This document shows, in pieces, positions 26,837 to 32,595 of a stretch of 34,677 bases of DNA (the first letter of the stretch is position 1; the number at the start of each line of letters is the position of its first letter). The DNA is from Chitinophagales bacterium (GTDB taxonomy: Bacteria > Bacteroidota > Bacteroidia > Chitinophagales > CAIOSU01), in contig JAGYJT010000030.1 of assembly GCA_018401955.1 (NCBI GenBank), positions 1 through 34,677 of the forward strand, read 5' to 3'. Under the pieces are notes generated by a model. It was not told the DNA's origin and did not search any database. It saw only the letters and a program-made list of their open reading frames with translations. Position numbers and translations under genes: made by a program.

Positions 26837-27601
26837 GTGAGCGTTATTAGTAAGTACTTACGCCGTGGGGCGGCTTGGTGTGGTGTGGTAGTTTTCGGGC
26901 TTACCTTCCTAATATTATATCCATTTTTATACATTACATTACACAACCAGTCATTGCACCCGTGGGCAAACAAGCTTAGGTTGTTTTGGGCAAAAATACT
27001 GTTCCCATTAACGGCCAGCAGCTATAAGCTTTTTTACGAGGTGCCGCTTGATGTAACCAAACAGTACGTAGTTTGTAGCAATCATACTAGCATGATTGAT
27101 ATTCCGCTTTCGGCTATACTACTCAATGGTGCCAACTTTAAGTTTATGGCTAAGCATCAATTAGCAGACATTCCGGTGTTTGGCATCTTTTTTCGCACGT
27201 TAGACATTCCCGTAAACAGAGATAGCAAAATCGCTTCGTTTAGGGCTTACAAACAAGCGCTTGAAGCCTTAGACCAAGGGTACAGCTTGATTATTTACCC
27301 TGAAGGCACCACTAGCGACATTGCCCCACAGATGCTAGAGTTTAAAAACGGGCCCTTCAAAATAGCTATTGATAAACAAGTACCCGTAATACCTGTTACC
27401 TTTTTAGACAACTGGCATATGTTTTTGTACGATGGCTCCATGCTTTTTCGCCCAGGGCGTGCCAGGGTTATTATACATGAGCCGATAGAAACTATTGGCC
27501 TTACCCAGGCTGATGCCGATAGCTTAAGAGATAGGGTTTACAACATTATAGATAATGACTTGAAAAACGAGTATGGAAGTAAATTCATCTTTAGTAGATA
27601 A
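26837..27601 (+). CDS. plsC: 1-acyl-sn-glycerol-3-phosphate acyltransferase
   Basis: Makes phosphatidic acid from lysophosphatidic acid at the inner membrane. The protein has 254 residues and starts with GTG. An N-terminal hydrophobic segment (WCGVVVFGLTFLILYPFLYI) anchors it. The acyltransferase motifs are NHTSMID (H83 and D88 of HX4D), PVFGIFFRTLDIPVNRD and YPEGTTS (about 155-160). Its end overlaps gatC by 29 bp, so plsC, gatC and the ABC ATPase gene are expected to be translated from one mRNA. Other members of the wide PlsC-like family act on ornithine lipids, but the motifs fit the glycerolipid enzyme. Confidence 0.88.
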   Translation: MSVISKYLRRGAAWCGVVVFGLTFLILYPFLYITLHNQSLHPWANKLRLFWAKILFPLTASSYKLFYEVPLDVTKQYVVCSNHTSMIDIPLSAILLNGANFKFMAKHQLADIPVFGIFFRTLDIPVNRDSKIASFRAYKQALEALDQGYSLIIYPEGTTSDIAPQMLEFKNGPFKIAIDKQVPVIPVTFLDNWHMFLYDGSMLFRPGRARVIIHEPIETIGLTQADADSLRDRVYNIIDNDLKNEYGSKFIFSR

Positions 27602-27875
27602 ACTAGCAACGCTTGCCAAACTAAAATTTGAGGCCGATGAAAAAGAGGCCGTCAGGGCTGATTTGGAGAAAATTTTGGGGTTTATGGAAAAACTAGATGA
27701 GTTGGACACTACAGGGGTAAAGCCTTTGGTGTATATTTCGGATGCCGTAAATGTAATGAGGGATGATGTGGTGGTGCAAAACACCCCGCGAGAGGCCGCA
27801 TTAAAGAATGCACCTGAACAAGATGGTACTTATTTTCATGTCCCGAAGGTTATAAACAAAGCGCACCATGAGTGA
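27573..27875 (+). CDS. gatC: Aspartyl/glutamyl-tRNA amidotransferase subunit C
   Basis: Small subunit of the GatCAB complex, which converts Glu-tRNA(Gln) and Asp-tRNA(Asn) to the amide forms; GatC holds GatA and GatB together. The 100-residue length is normal. The N-terminal helix [20 protein letters not shown], the helix [20 protein letters not shown], the loop [17 protein letters not shown] and the C-terminal [11 protein letters not shown] are characteristic. It overlaps plsC by 29 bp and the ABC ATPase gene by 8 bp. gatA and gatB are not in the window, which is common because these genes are dispersed in many bacteria. Confidence 0.94.
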   Translation: MEVNSSLVDKLATLAKLKFEADEKEAVRADLEKILGFMEKLDELDTTGVKPLVYISDAVNVMRDDVVVQNTPREAALKNAPEQDGTYFHVPKVINKAHHE

Positions 27876-28575
27876 AGTTATCAAACTGGCCGATATTACC
27901 AAGTTTTATGTAATGGGCACCGAAACCATAAGGGCGCTGAATGGGGTAAGCTTAACCGTAAACCGCAACGAATATGTAGCCATGATGGGCCCTTCTGGCT
28001 CTGGCAAATCAACGCTCATGAATATTTTAGGTTGCTTGGATAGCCCCACCAGTGGCCAATATGTGCTTAACAATAATGATGTGAGCCACATGCGCGACAA
28101 CGATTTGGCTGCCATCCGTAATAAAGAAATCGGTTTCGTGTTTCAAACGTTTAACCTCCTACCCCGCTTAAGTGCGCTAGAAAATGTTGAGTTGCCTTTG
28201 ATTTACTCTGGCCTGGGTAAAAAAGCCCGCCGAGCGCGTGCCGAAGAAGTACTAGTGCAAGTGGGCTTGAAAGACCGTATGGAACATAAGCCCAATGAGC
28301 TATCGGGCGGCCAACGCCAGCGTGTTGCTATTGCCAGGGCATTGGTAAACAACCCCTCTATAATACTAGCTGACGAACCCACCGGTAACTTAGATACCAA
28401 AACCTCCATAGAGATTATGGCCATGTTGGATACGATACACGCCAACGGCAACACAGTAATATTGGTAACCCACGAAGAAGACATTGCAAGCTATGCACAC
28501 CGCATCATCCGCATGCGCGATGGCGTAGTAGAAAACGATGAAGTAAACCAAGAGATAGTCGGCTTTAAAGCTTAA
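27868..28575 (+). CDS. ABC transporter ATP-binding protein, LolD/MacB type
   Basis: ATPase subunit of an ABC system of the lipoprotein-release or macrolide-export (MacB/LolD/FtsE-like) class. In 235 residues: Walker [10 protein letters not shown] (41-49), the Q-loop [20 protein letters not shown] with Gln93, the signature [15 protein letters not shown] (145-159), Walker [12 protein letters not shown] (166-176), and the switch His202 in VTHEED. The spacing and the [17 protein letters not shown] segment are typical of this class, which works with a four-helix MacB-like permease. No permease gene is adjacent, so its partner is encoded elsewhere. The start overlaps gatC by 8 bp and the stop abuts the convergent histone-deacetylase-like gene with no spacer. 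Confidence 0.92.
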   Translation: MSEVIKLADITKFYVMGTETIRALNGVSLTVNRNEYVAMMGPSGSGKSTLMNILGCLDSPTSGQYVLNNNDVSHMRDNDLAAIRNKEIGFVFQTFNLLPRLSALENVELPLIYSGLGKKARRARAEEVLVQVGLKDRMEHKPNELSGGQRQRVAIARALVNNPSIILADEPTGNLDTKTSIEIMAMLDTIHANGNTVILVTHEEDIASYAHRIIRMRDGVVENDEVNQEIVGFKA

Positions 28576-29475
28576 TCAATACCACAAATGCCTAGCAATC
28601 CTAAAGGTATTGGCATGGGCTTCTACAATTAGCTTAATATCAGCACTATAACCACCGCCCATACTTACCTGCACGGGCAAACCTTTAGTATAGGCCAAAT
28701 TCAAAACTATTTGGTCGCGCTGTTTGCAGCCATCAATAGTTAATGCCAACCTACCCAACTTATCGGTAGCCAATACATCTACACCACTCAAATAAAACAG
28801 GAAATCAGGCTTTACTTGGTCAATAAGTTTTGGCAAGGTGTTGAGCAGGGTATTAAGATAAAAGTCATCTTCAGTGCCATCGGGCAAGGCAATATCTAGG
28901 TCGCTGGTTTCTTTTCGGCTAGGGAAGTTTTTAGCCCCATGCATGCTGAAAGTAAATACTTCGGGTTGATTTTGAAATATTTGTGCCGTTCCATTACCTT
29001 GGTGCACATCAAGGTCAACTATCAAAATTTGTTTTGCCAATCCTTCTCGCAATAGATAATTAGCAGTGATAGCTTGGTCGTTGAGCAGGCAAAACCCCTC
29101 CCCGAAGTTGGTAAAAGCATGATGCGTGCCACCTGCAATATTAAAGGCAATGCCATGCTGCAGTGCGTGCAGGGCCCCATCCAAAGTACCTTGTGCTATT
29201 ATTATCTCACGCTGCACCAACTCTGGCGATAAAGGAAATCCGGTACGTCTTATTTCGTTTTTGGTAAGGTTAAGGTCCTTTAATCGCTGCCAATAATCTA
29301 CGTCGTGCGTGAGCAGTATCGTTTGCTCACCCATGGGCTGGGGCTCGTGCATTTCAGCTGGCTCTATAGTACCCTCGTGCAAAAGTTGCTGAGGCAACAA
29401 TTCGTACTTTTCCATCGGGAAACGATGGCCCTCAGGCAACGCATGGGCATAAATGGGCGAATGGGCAATGAGCAT
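28576..29475 (-). CDS. Histone deacetylase-family (arginase-deacetylase fold) hydrolase
   Basis: A 299-residue zinc amidohydrolase of the HDAC/AcuC/acetylpolyamine amidohydrolase superfamily. Seen are the catalytic His pair in GGTHHAF (118-119), the metal ligands in VDLDVHQGNGT (Asp156 and His158), the third ligand Asp in SGVDVLATDKLG (about 233), and the transition-state Tyr in MGGGYS (276). The N-terminal HSPIYAHALPEGHRFPMEKY is typical for the bacterial branch. The substrate is unknown: acetyl-lysine, acetylpolyamine or an acylated metabolite are possible. No acetyl-CoA synthetase or acetoin genes adjoin it. It has its own predicted promoter just before the start. Confidence 0.9.
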   Translation of the reverse strand: MLIAHSPIYAHALPEGHRFPMEKYELLPQQLLHEGTIEPAEMHEPQPMGEQTILLTHDVDYWQRLKDLNLTKNEIRRTGFPLSPELVQREIIIAQGTLDGALHALQHGIAFNIAGGTHHAFTNFGEGFCLLNDQAITANYLLREGLAKQILIVDLDVHQGNGTAQIFQNQPEVFTFSMHGAKNFPSRKETSDLDIALPDGTEDDFYLNTLLNTLPKLIDQVKPDFLFYLSGVDVLATDKLGRLALTIDGCKQRDQIVLNLAYTKGLPVQVSMGGGYSADIKLIVEAHANTFRIARHLWY

Positions 29476-29485
29476 ATGGTAGCCG

Positions 29486-29518
29486 CAAATATAAGCAGCA
29501 GTAATGCAACAGCCGCAA
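29486..29518 (-). promoter_or_regulatory. Promoter of the histone-deacetylase-like gene
   Basis: On the minus strand TATATTTG (29493 to 29486) is a perfect -7 match with a TTG 22 bp upstream (29518 to 29516). It ends 10 bp before the ATG at 29475, implying a leader of only a few bases and transcription independent of the RNA module further upstream. Confidence 0.5.
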
Positions 29519-29562
29519 CGTATAATGGTTTAGCGTGGTGGTTGATTGTTAACACCAACCCC

Positions 29563-29612
29563 CTAAAACACGAAACGGGCCTAAAACCTTTAACAGTTTT
29601 AGAACCCGTTTC
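29563..29612 (-). terminator. Terminator of ncRNA copy A
   Basis: On the minus strand the stems GAAACGGG/CCCGTTTC and CTAAAAC/GTTTTAG stack with a small TT/G bulge, giving 15 bp around an 8-nt loop, and are followed by TGTTTTAGG. Confidence 0.82.
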
Positions 29613-29916
29613 CACTTTTCTATTGCTATTACGGCAGAAAAGCGCCAAGCTACGGTTTAGTGGCTTTGCCCTGTCTAATAGGCCTCGTGCCGAAGCACTT
29701 ATCCTAAACTGGACGCTGACACACGCATGAAAGTCAGTTTTCGGTTAGCGTTACTTCCTAAGAAGTGGAACCTTTAATATATTGATCGTCTTCTGAAGCA
29801 GGACGCTTTCCCAGAACCAACCTTGCAGCTGGAACCCTTCGACTAAACCAACAACTCAAACAACTTTCCGGAGTGCCTGGCTTTTGCAAGCCTGCCGTTT
29901 ATCCCTTACTTGATAC
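29563..29916 (-). ncRNA. Predicted structured non-coding RNA, copy A
   Basis: Predicted transcript of about 350 nt. It starts around 29914-29916, downstream of the promoter, and ends at the terminator at 29563-29612. No reading frame is conserved with copy B. Hairpins seen on the minus strand: GGCTT-GCAA-AAGCC (29892 to 29879), ACTTC-TTAG-GAAGT (29766 to 29753) and GTGC-TTCG-GCAC (29698 to 29687). The first 165 nt are by my alignment about 80-85% identical to copy B, with shared blocks such as AGGGATAAA, TTGTTGGTTTAGTC and GGTTCTGGGAAAGC. The part from about 29620 to 29740 diverges strongly. I recognise no tmRNA, RNase P, SRP or 6S signature. Expression is inferred, not shown. Confidence 0.72.
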
Positions 29917-29919
29917 GAT

Positions 29920-29949
29920 CAAAATTATATTACGTGCTCCCGAAATCAA
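29920..29949 (-). promoter_or_regulatory. Promoter of ncRNA copy A
   Basis: On the minus strand TTG (29949 to 29947), exactly 19 bp, then TAATTTTG (29927 to 29920), a perfect TAnnTTTG. Copy B has the same layout and the same spacer length. Confidence 0.75.
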
Positions 29950-29966
29950 AATTCTTTTCTTAATAT

Positions 29967-30071
29967 TTACACACAAGATATTAACCCACTTACGCACACT
30001 GTAAATATGGTTTTGCACTTATTGTAGCTGGTTGTTAACATTTTACAGTGCATGGTAAAACGTTATACACA
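29967..30071 (+). promoter_or_regulatory. Three TTAYRCAC boxes upstream of ncRNA promoter A
   Basis: TTACACACA (29967), TTACGCACA (29990) and TTATACACA (30063) lie in the same orientation, 23 and 73 bp apart. The third fits the DnaA-box pattern TTATNCACA; the other two have one mismatch. Between boxes two and three is the block TGGTTGTTAACATTTTAC (30029-30046), nearly identical in copy B. Confidence 0.5.
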
Positions 30072-30188
30072 ACACCATAAAGGTCAGCGTTTGTTTTGAT
30101 TGGTGTTTTTTTGGGTAAAAACCTTAAAATTCCATTGATTAGAGGATATTCAAAACGTCAAGCTTCATTTAAAAATGGAACCTATTGA

Positions 30189-30238
30189 TATTTCCATTTC
30201 AAGACACCAACATCAATAGGCAGGACTTTTGAATCCTG
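30189..30238. other. Hairpin pair at the junction of copies A and B
   Basis: CCTATTGAT (from 30181) pairs with ATCAATAGG ending at 30220, directly followed by CAGGACT/AATCCTG (30221-30238). The second hairpin recurs at the end of copy B with perfect pairing. No T-run follows on either strand, so these are not ordinary terminators. Confidence 0.55.
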
Positions 30239-30248
30239 CAACACTTCC

Positions 30249-30298
30249 CTAAAACACGAAACGGGCCTCAAACCTTTGACAGTTTAAGAACCCGCTTC
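30249..30298 (-). terminator. Terminator of ncRNA copy B
   Basis: On the minus strand GAAGCGGG/CCCGTTTC (one G-T wobble) and CTTAAAC/GTTTGAG (one T-G wobble) form the same two-part stem as in copy A, followed by TGTTTTAGG. The altered bases keep the pairing. Confidence 0.8.
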
Positions 30299-30600
30299 CG
30301 TTTTCGTGGGGCCTAAGCCTGAAAACGTCAAGTTACTGTTATTATGGCTTTGTCTTCTTCCAAGTTTCGAGCCGAAGCTTTCTGCTTGTTTTCCAACGCT
30401 GACATCCTTTTGAAATGTTCTTCTCGGTATTGTTTTTCCTCCTAAGAGGTCATACCTTTAATTGATTGATTGTCTTCTGAAGCCGAAGCTTTCCCAGAAC
30501 CTTCCTTGCGGTCGGAACCCTTTGACTAAACCAACAATTCAAATAACTTTTCTGAGGTGTCTGGCTTTTGCAAGCCTGCCTTTTATCCCTCGCTTGATGT
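30249..30600 (-). ncRNA. Predicted structured non-coding RNA, copy B
   Basis: Predicted transcript of about 350 nt from around 30598-30600 to the terminator at 30249-30298. Hairpins on the minus strand: GGCTT-GCAA-AAGCC (30576 to 30563, identical to copy A), CCTC-TTAG-GAGG (30449 to 30438, with one compensatory T-A to C-G pair relative to copy A) and AGC-TTCG-GCT (30379 to 30370, with the third pair switched from T-A to A-T). An extra AAGC-TTCG-GCTT hairpin occurs around 30477-30490. Purine-rich stretches allow short frames (one reads MSALENKQKASARNLEEDKA), but copy A does not keep them, so I regard the transcript as non-coding. Confidence 0.72.
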
Positions 30601-30603
30601 TAT

Positions 30604-30633
30604 CAAAGTTAGCATACCAAACCGTTTTTCCAA
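30604..30633 (-). promoter_or_regulatory. Promoter of ncRNA copy B
   Basis: On the minus strand TTG (30633 to 30631), exactly 19 bp, then TAACTTTG (30611 to 30604), a perfect TAnnTTTG. Confidence 0.77.
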
Positions 30634-30650
30634 ACAAAAAACCGTAATAC

Positions 30651-30754
30651 TTATGCACCAGAAATCAACGGGTTTATACACTACAATTTTGGCTTTATTA
30701 ATGGTTATATAATGGTTGTAAACATTTTACGCATCCCTTTCATCGTTATGCACA
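30651..30754 (+). promoter_or_regulatory. Three TTAYRCAC boxes upstream of ncRNA promoter B
   Basis: TTATGCACC (30651), TTATACACT (30674) and TTATGCACA (30746) are 23 and 72 bp apart, matching the spacing in copy A. The shared block TGGTTGTAAACATTTTAC is at 30713-30730. Confidence 0.5.
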
Positions 30755-30960
30755 AAGTTATCGTTGTCAGGGTAATTATTGCTTGGTGCATTTTTTGGCA
30801 AAAAAAGCGAAAATCGAATAATCTAGGTGTTACCGTTTCGTTTTATCCTAGTAAACAATATCGTTCCATTAAAAAATGTACTCAATAAATATCTCTATTT
30901 CGAAACACAGATATCAATAGACAGGACTTTCAAGTCCTGAACCTTAAATGGCAAAACCAC

Positions 30961-31887
30961 ATGAAGCTCACCCCAATAAACCCCCACTTTAATGCTTGCG
31001 ACCAAAAATGGGAGCTGATGCCCGAACAGGATGGCGGTAGGCTATGCGAAAGCTGTGAACGGGTGTTGGTTGACTTTACCCCATTTACCGAGCAAGAAGT
31101 ACTGAACCAGCAGCGCGACAACAACTTTAAACTTTGTGGCCGCTATACCCGTGGGCAGGTGGATAGACTGCATAGGCACCTCACCATTGAAGAAACCCAA
31201 AACCACCGCCCATGGCTTGTTTCGTTGGCAATGGGTTTGGGAAGTATGTTGCCTGTGGGAGTCGCAGCACAAGATAGCCCAACTGATACCATAGTATTGG
31301 ATAAAGTAGAAATCAACACTCCACGACCAAAAGCCCCAGTTGAGCGGTTTATTGTGGGTAGAATGCCGATACATATCGAAAATGACAATACTGCGGAGCA
31401 GCACGACTCCATAAAAGTGCCCATTGCCTACACGGTGCCCATGCCTGGCCTACCCGGGGGTACTCAATACCCTGTGCTGGATGTAAAAGATGTGAATAGC
31501 GAAATAGTAGAGCTCAAAGGAACTGTTAAAGATGCAGAAACTGGTGAGCCGATACCGTTTGCACCAGTTTGGATTGAGGGCACTAACATTGGTATTGAAG
31601 CTGATTTCGACGGAAACTTTTCACTAAAGGTGCATAAAAGCCATGGAAAAGTGACTTTGATAACTTCTTACATAGGATATGAGAAAGACTCCACTACAAT
31701 TGATTTAAGCTCGCATAAGCGCGCTGATTTAAACCTTATAGCACTTGAAATTGACACTCATGTCATGGGACTTGCGATAGTGACAGTTACCAACTATGAA
31801 AATCAACCTATGGGCCAAAAGCTAAAGCGCTGGAGCAATCCCGCCAATTGGTATCGCGCCATTCGAAATAAAATTCGCTATAAATAA
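30961..31887 (+). CDS. Membrane protein with N-terminal four-Cys motif and carboxypeptidase regulatory-like domain
   Basis: A 308-residue protein. The N-terminus has Cys13, Cys29, Cys32 and Cys59 in a pattern (CDQKWELMPEQDGGRLCESC, then VDFTPFTEQEV, then KLCGRYTRGQ) that looks like a small zinc-binding knuckle; I recall it in front of various Bacteroidota membrane proteins. One hydrophobic segment follows (WLVSLAMGLGSMLPVGVAA, about 84-103). The outer part holds a carboxypeptidase-D regulatory-like beta sandwich at about 182-255 (LKGTVKDAETGEPIPFAPVW, NIGIEADFDGNFSLKV, SYIGYEKDS). The topology implies Cys-knuckle inside and beta sandwich outside. The function is unknown. It lies 15 bp or so after RNA module B on the opposite strand. 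Confidence 0.82.
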   Translation: MKLTPINPHFNACDQKWELMPEQDGGRLCESCERVLVDFTPFTEQEVLNQQRDNNFKLCGRYTRGQVDRLHRHLTIEETQNHRPWLVSLAMGLGSMLPVGVAAQDSPTDTIVLDKVEINTPRPKAPVERFIVGRMPIHIENDNTAEQHDSIKVPIAYTVPMPGLPGGTQYPVLDVKDVNSEIVELKGTVKDAETGEPIPFAPVWIEGTNIGIEADFDGNFSLKVHKSHGKVTLITSYIGYEKDSTTIDLSSHKRADLNLIALEIDTHVMGLAIVTVTNYENQPMGQKLKRWSNPANWYRAIRNKIRYK

Positions 31888-31925
31888 CTTAATACTCCTA
31901 CTTTCACCGAGTAATAAAGAGTATT

Positions 31926-31933
31926 TAGATTTG
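31926..31933 (+). promoter_or_regulatory. Candidate -7 element of the PhnZ-like gene
   Basis: TAGATTTG is a perfect TAnnTTTG match; a TTC rather than TTG lies 20 bp upstream. It ends on the GTG at 31933, which argues that this GTG is not the start and favours the ATG at 31951. Confidence 0.4.
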
Positions 31934-31950
31934 TGTTGAAACACCCAACC

Positions 31951-32514
31951 ATGCCTACCCCACAGCAAATTGCCGACGAGATATTTGACCTATACGCCAA
32001 ATACGGCCGTGCCGACTACATTGGTGAGCCGGTTTCGCAAATAGAGCACATGGCCCAAGCCGCGCAATGCGCCCAGCAAGAAGGCTTTAACGATGAGGTG
32101 GTATTGGCGGCATTCTTTCATGATATTGGCCACATTTGTGTAAATGAGGAACAATACCAAAACATGGGCGGCTTTGGAAACCAAGAGCACGAAAAGGTAG
32201 GTGCCGAGTTTTTGCGTCAGCGTGGCTTTCCTGAGAGCCTTTGCCAGCTAGTGGGCAACCACGTAATAGCCAAACGCTACCTTACTTATGAATACCCCGA
32301 ATACTACGCCAAACTATCAGAAGCCAGCAAAGAAACCCTACACTACCAAGGTGGCCCCATGAGCGCAGCAGAGGCAAGCGAATTTGAGCAAGACCCATTA
32401 TTCACTGCCAGCATCAAGCTCCGTGAGTGGGACGAGCTAGCCAAAGAGGAACACAAACCGTTGCCCGACTTGGAGGTGTACAAGCAAATGGCGGTGCGGT
32501 TATTGGGGAGGTAA
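31951..32514 (+). CDS. PhnZ-like HD-domain diiron oxygenase
   Basis: A 187-residue HD-domain protein closely matching PhnZ/TmpB, mixed-valent diiron oxygenases that cleave the C-P bond of 1-hydroxyphosphonates. Visible residues fit PhnZ nearly position by position: Tyr23 and Glu26 in DYIGEPVSQ, His33, His57 and Asp58 in FFHDIGH, His80, His104 in GNHVIAKRYL, and Asp161 in LREWDELAK. All six metal ligands and the PhnZ-specific Tyr/Glu pair are therefore present. The frame reaches a GTG at 31933, but the ATG at 31951 fits the family start and the promoter. No PhnY-like partner or phosphonate transporter is in the window, so the exact substrate is open; a myo-inositol oxygenase-like role is less likely because of its size and the Tyr/Glu pair. 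Confidence 0.85.
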   Translation: MPTPQQIADEIFDLYAKYGRADYIGEPVSQIEHMAQAAQCAQQEGFNDEVVLAAFFHDIGHICVNEEQYQNMGGFGNQEHEKVGAEFLRQRGFPESLCQLVGNHVIAKRYLTYEYPEYYAKLSEASKETLHYQGGPMSAAEASEFEQDPLFTASIKLREWDELAKEEHKPLPDLEVYKQMAVRLLGR

Positions 32515-32595
32515 TCGCGCTATTTAATATTTACAACGCTTTACTAGGATACCCAAAATGCAATCAATAATATAACAAGCCCAAGCTAGAATTTA

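Larger units (their letters stand above)
29562..30247. repeat. Tandem RNA module, copy A
   Basis: First of two direct, imperfect tandem copies. The unit starts at CCTAAAACACGAAACGGG (29562) and ends after the hairpin CAGGACTTTTGAATCCTG (30221-30238). The next copy starts at 30248. Matching landmarks are offset by 684-701 bp between copies. Content on the minus strand: regulatory boxes, promoter, about 350 nt of RNA, terminator. Confidence 0.88.
30248..30945. repeat. Tandem RNA module, copy B
   Basis: Second copy of the module, starting at CCTAAAACACGAAACGGG (30248) and ending after the hairpin CAGGACTTTCAAGTCCTG (30922-30939), 15 bp or so before the next gene. Order and orientation of all landmarks equal copy A, while the sequence is clearly diverged, so the duplication is old. 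Confidence 0.88.

Noticed and set aside
29305..29730. Plus-strand open frame of 141 codons across the HDAC start and RNA module A
   Set aside because: It overlaps the well-supported HDAC-like gene on the other strand and the ncRNA terminator. The product shows no domain or signal, and copy B does not keep the frame.
30221..30238. tRNA-like hairpin CAGGACTTTTGAATCCTG resembling an anticodon arm
   Set aside because: No D arm, T arm (GTTCGAATC) or acceptor stem flanks it.
30327..30405. Short minus-strand frame in ncRNA B reading MSALENKQKASARNLEEDKA
   Set aside because: It looks protein-like only because the RNA is purine-rich. It has no start context and no counterpart in copy A.
30462..30647. 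Plus-strand open frame of 61 codons in RNA module B
   Set aside because: It lies antisense to the predicted RNA and spans the promoter. The equivalent region in copy A is interrupted.
29476..30960. Chromosomal replication origin, suggested by DnaA-like boxes and AT-rich gene-free DNA
   Set aside because: No dnaA or other origin-linked genes are near, there is no cluster of perfect boxes, and the duplicated promoter-RNA-terminator layout explains the region better. A genome-wide GC-skew plot would settle it.
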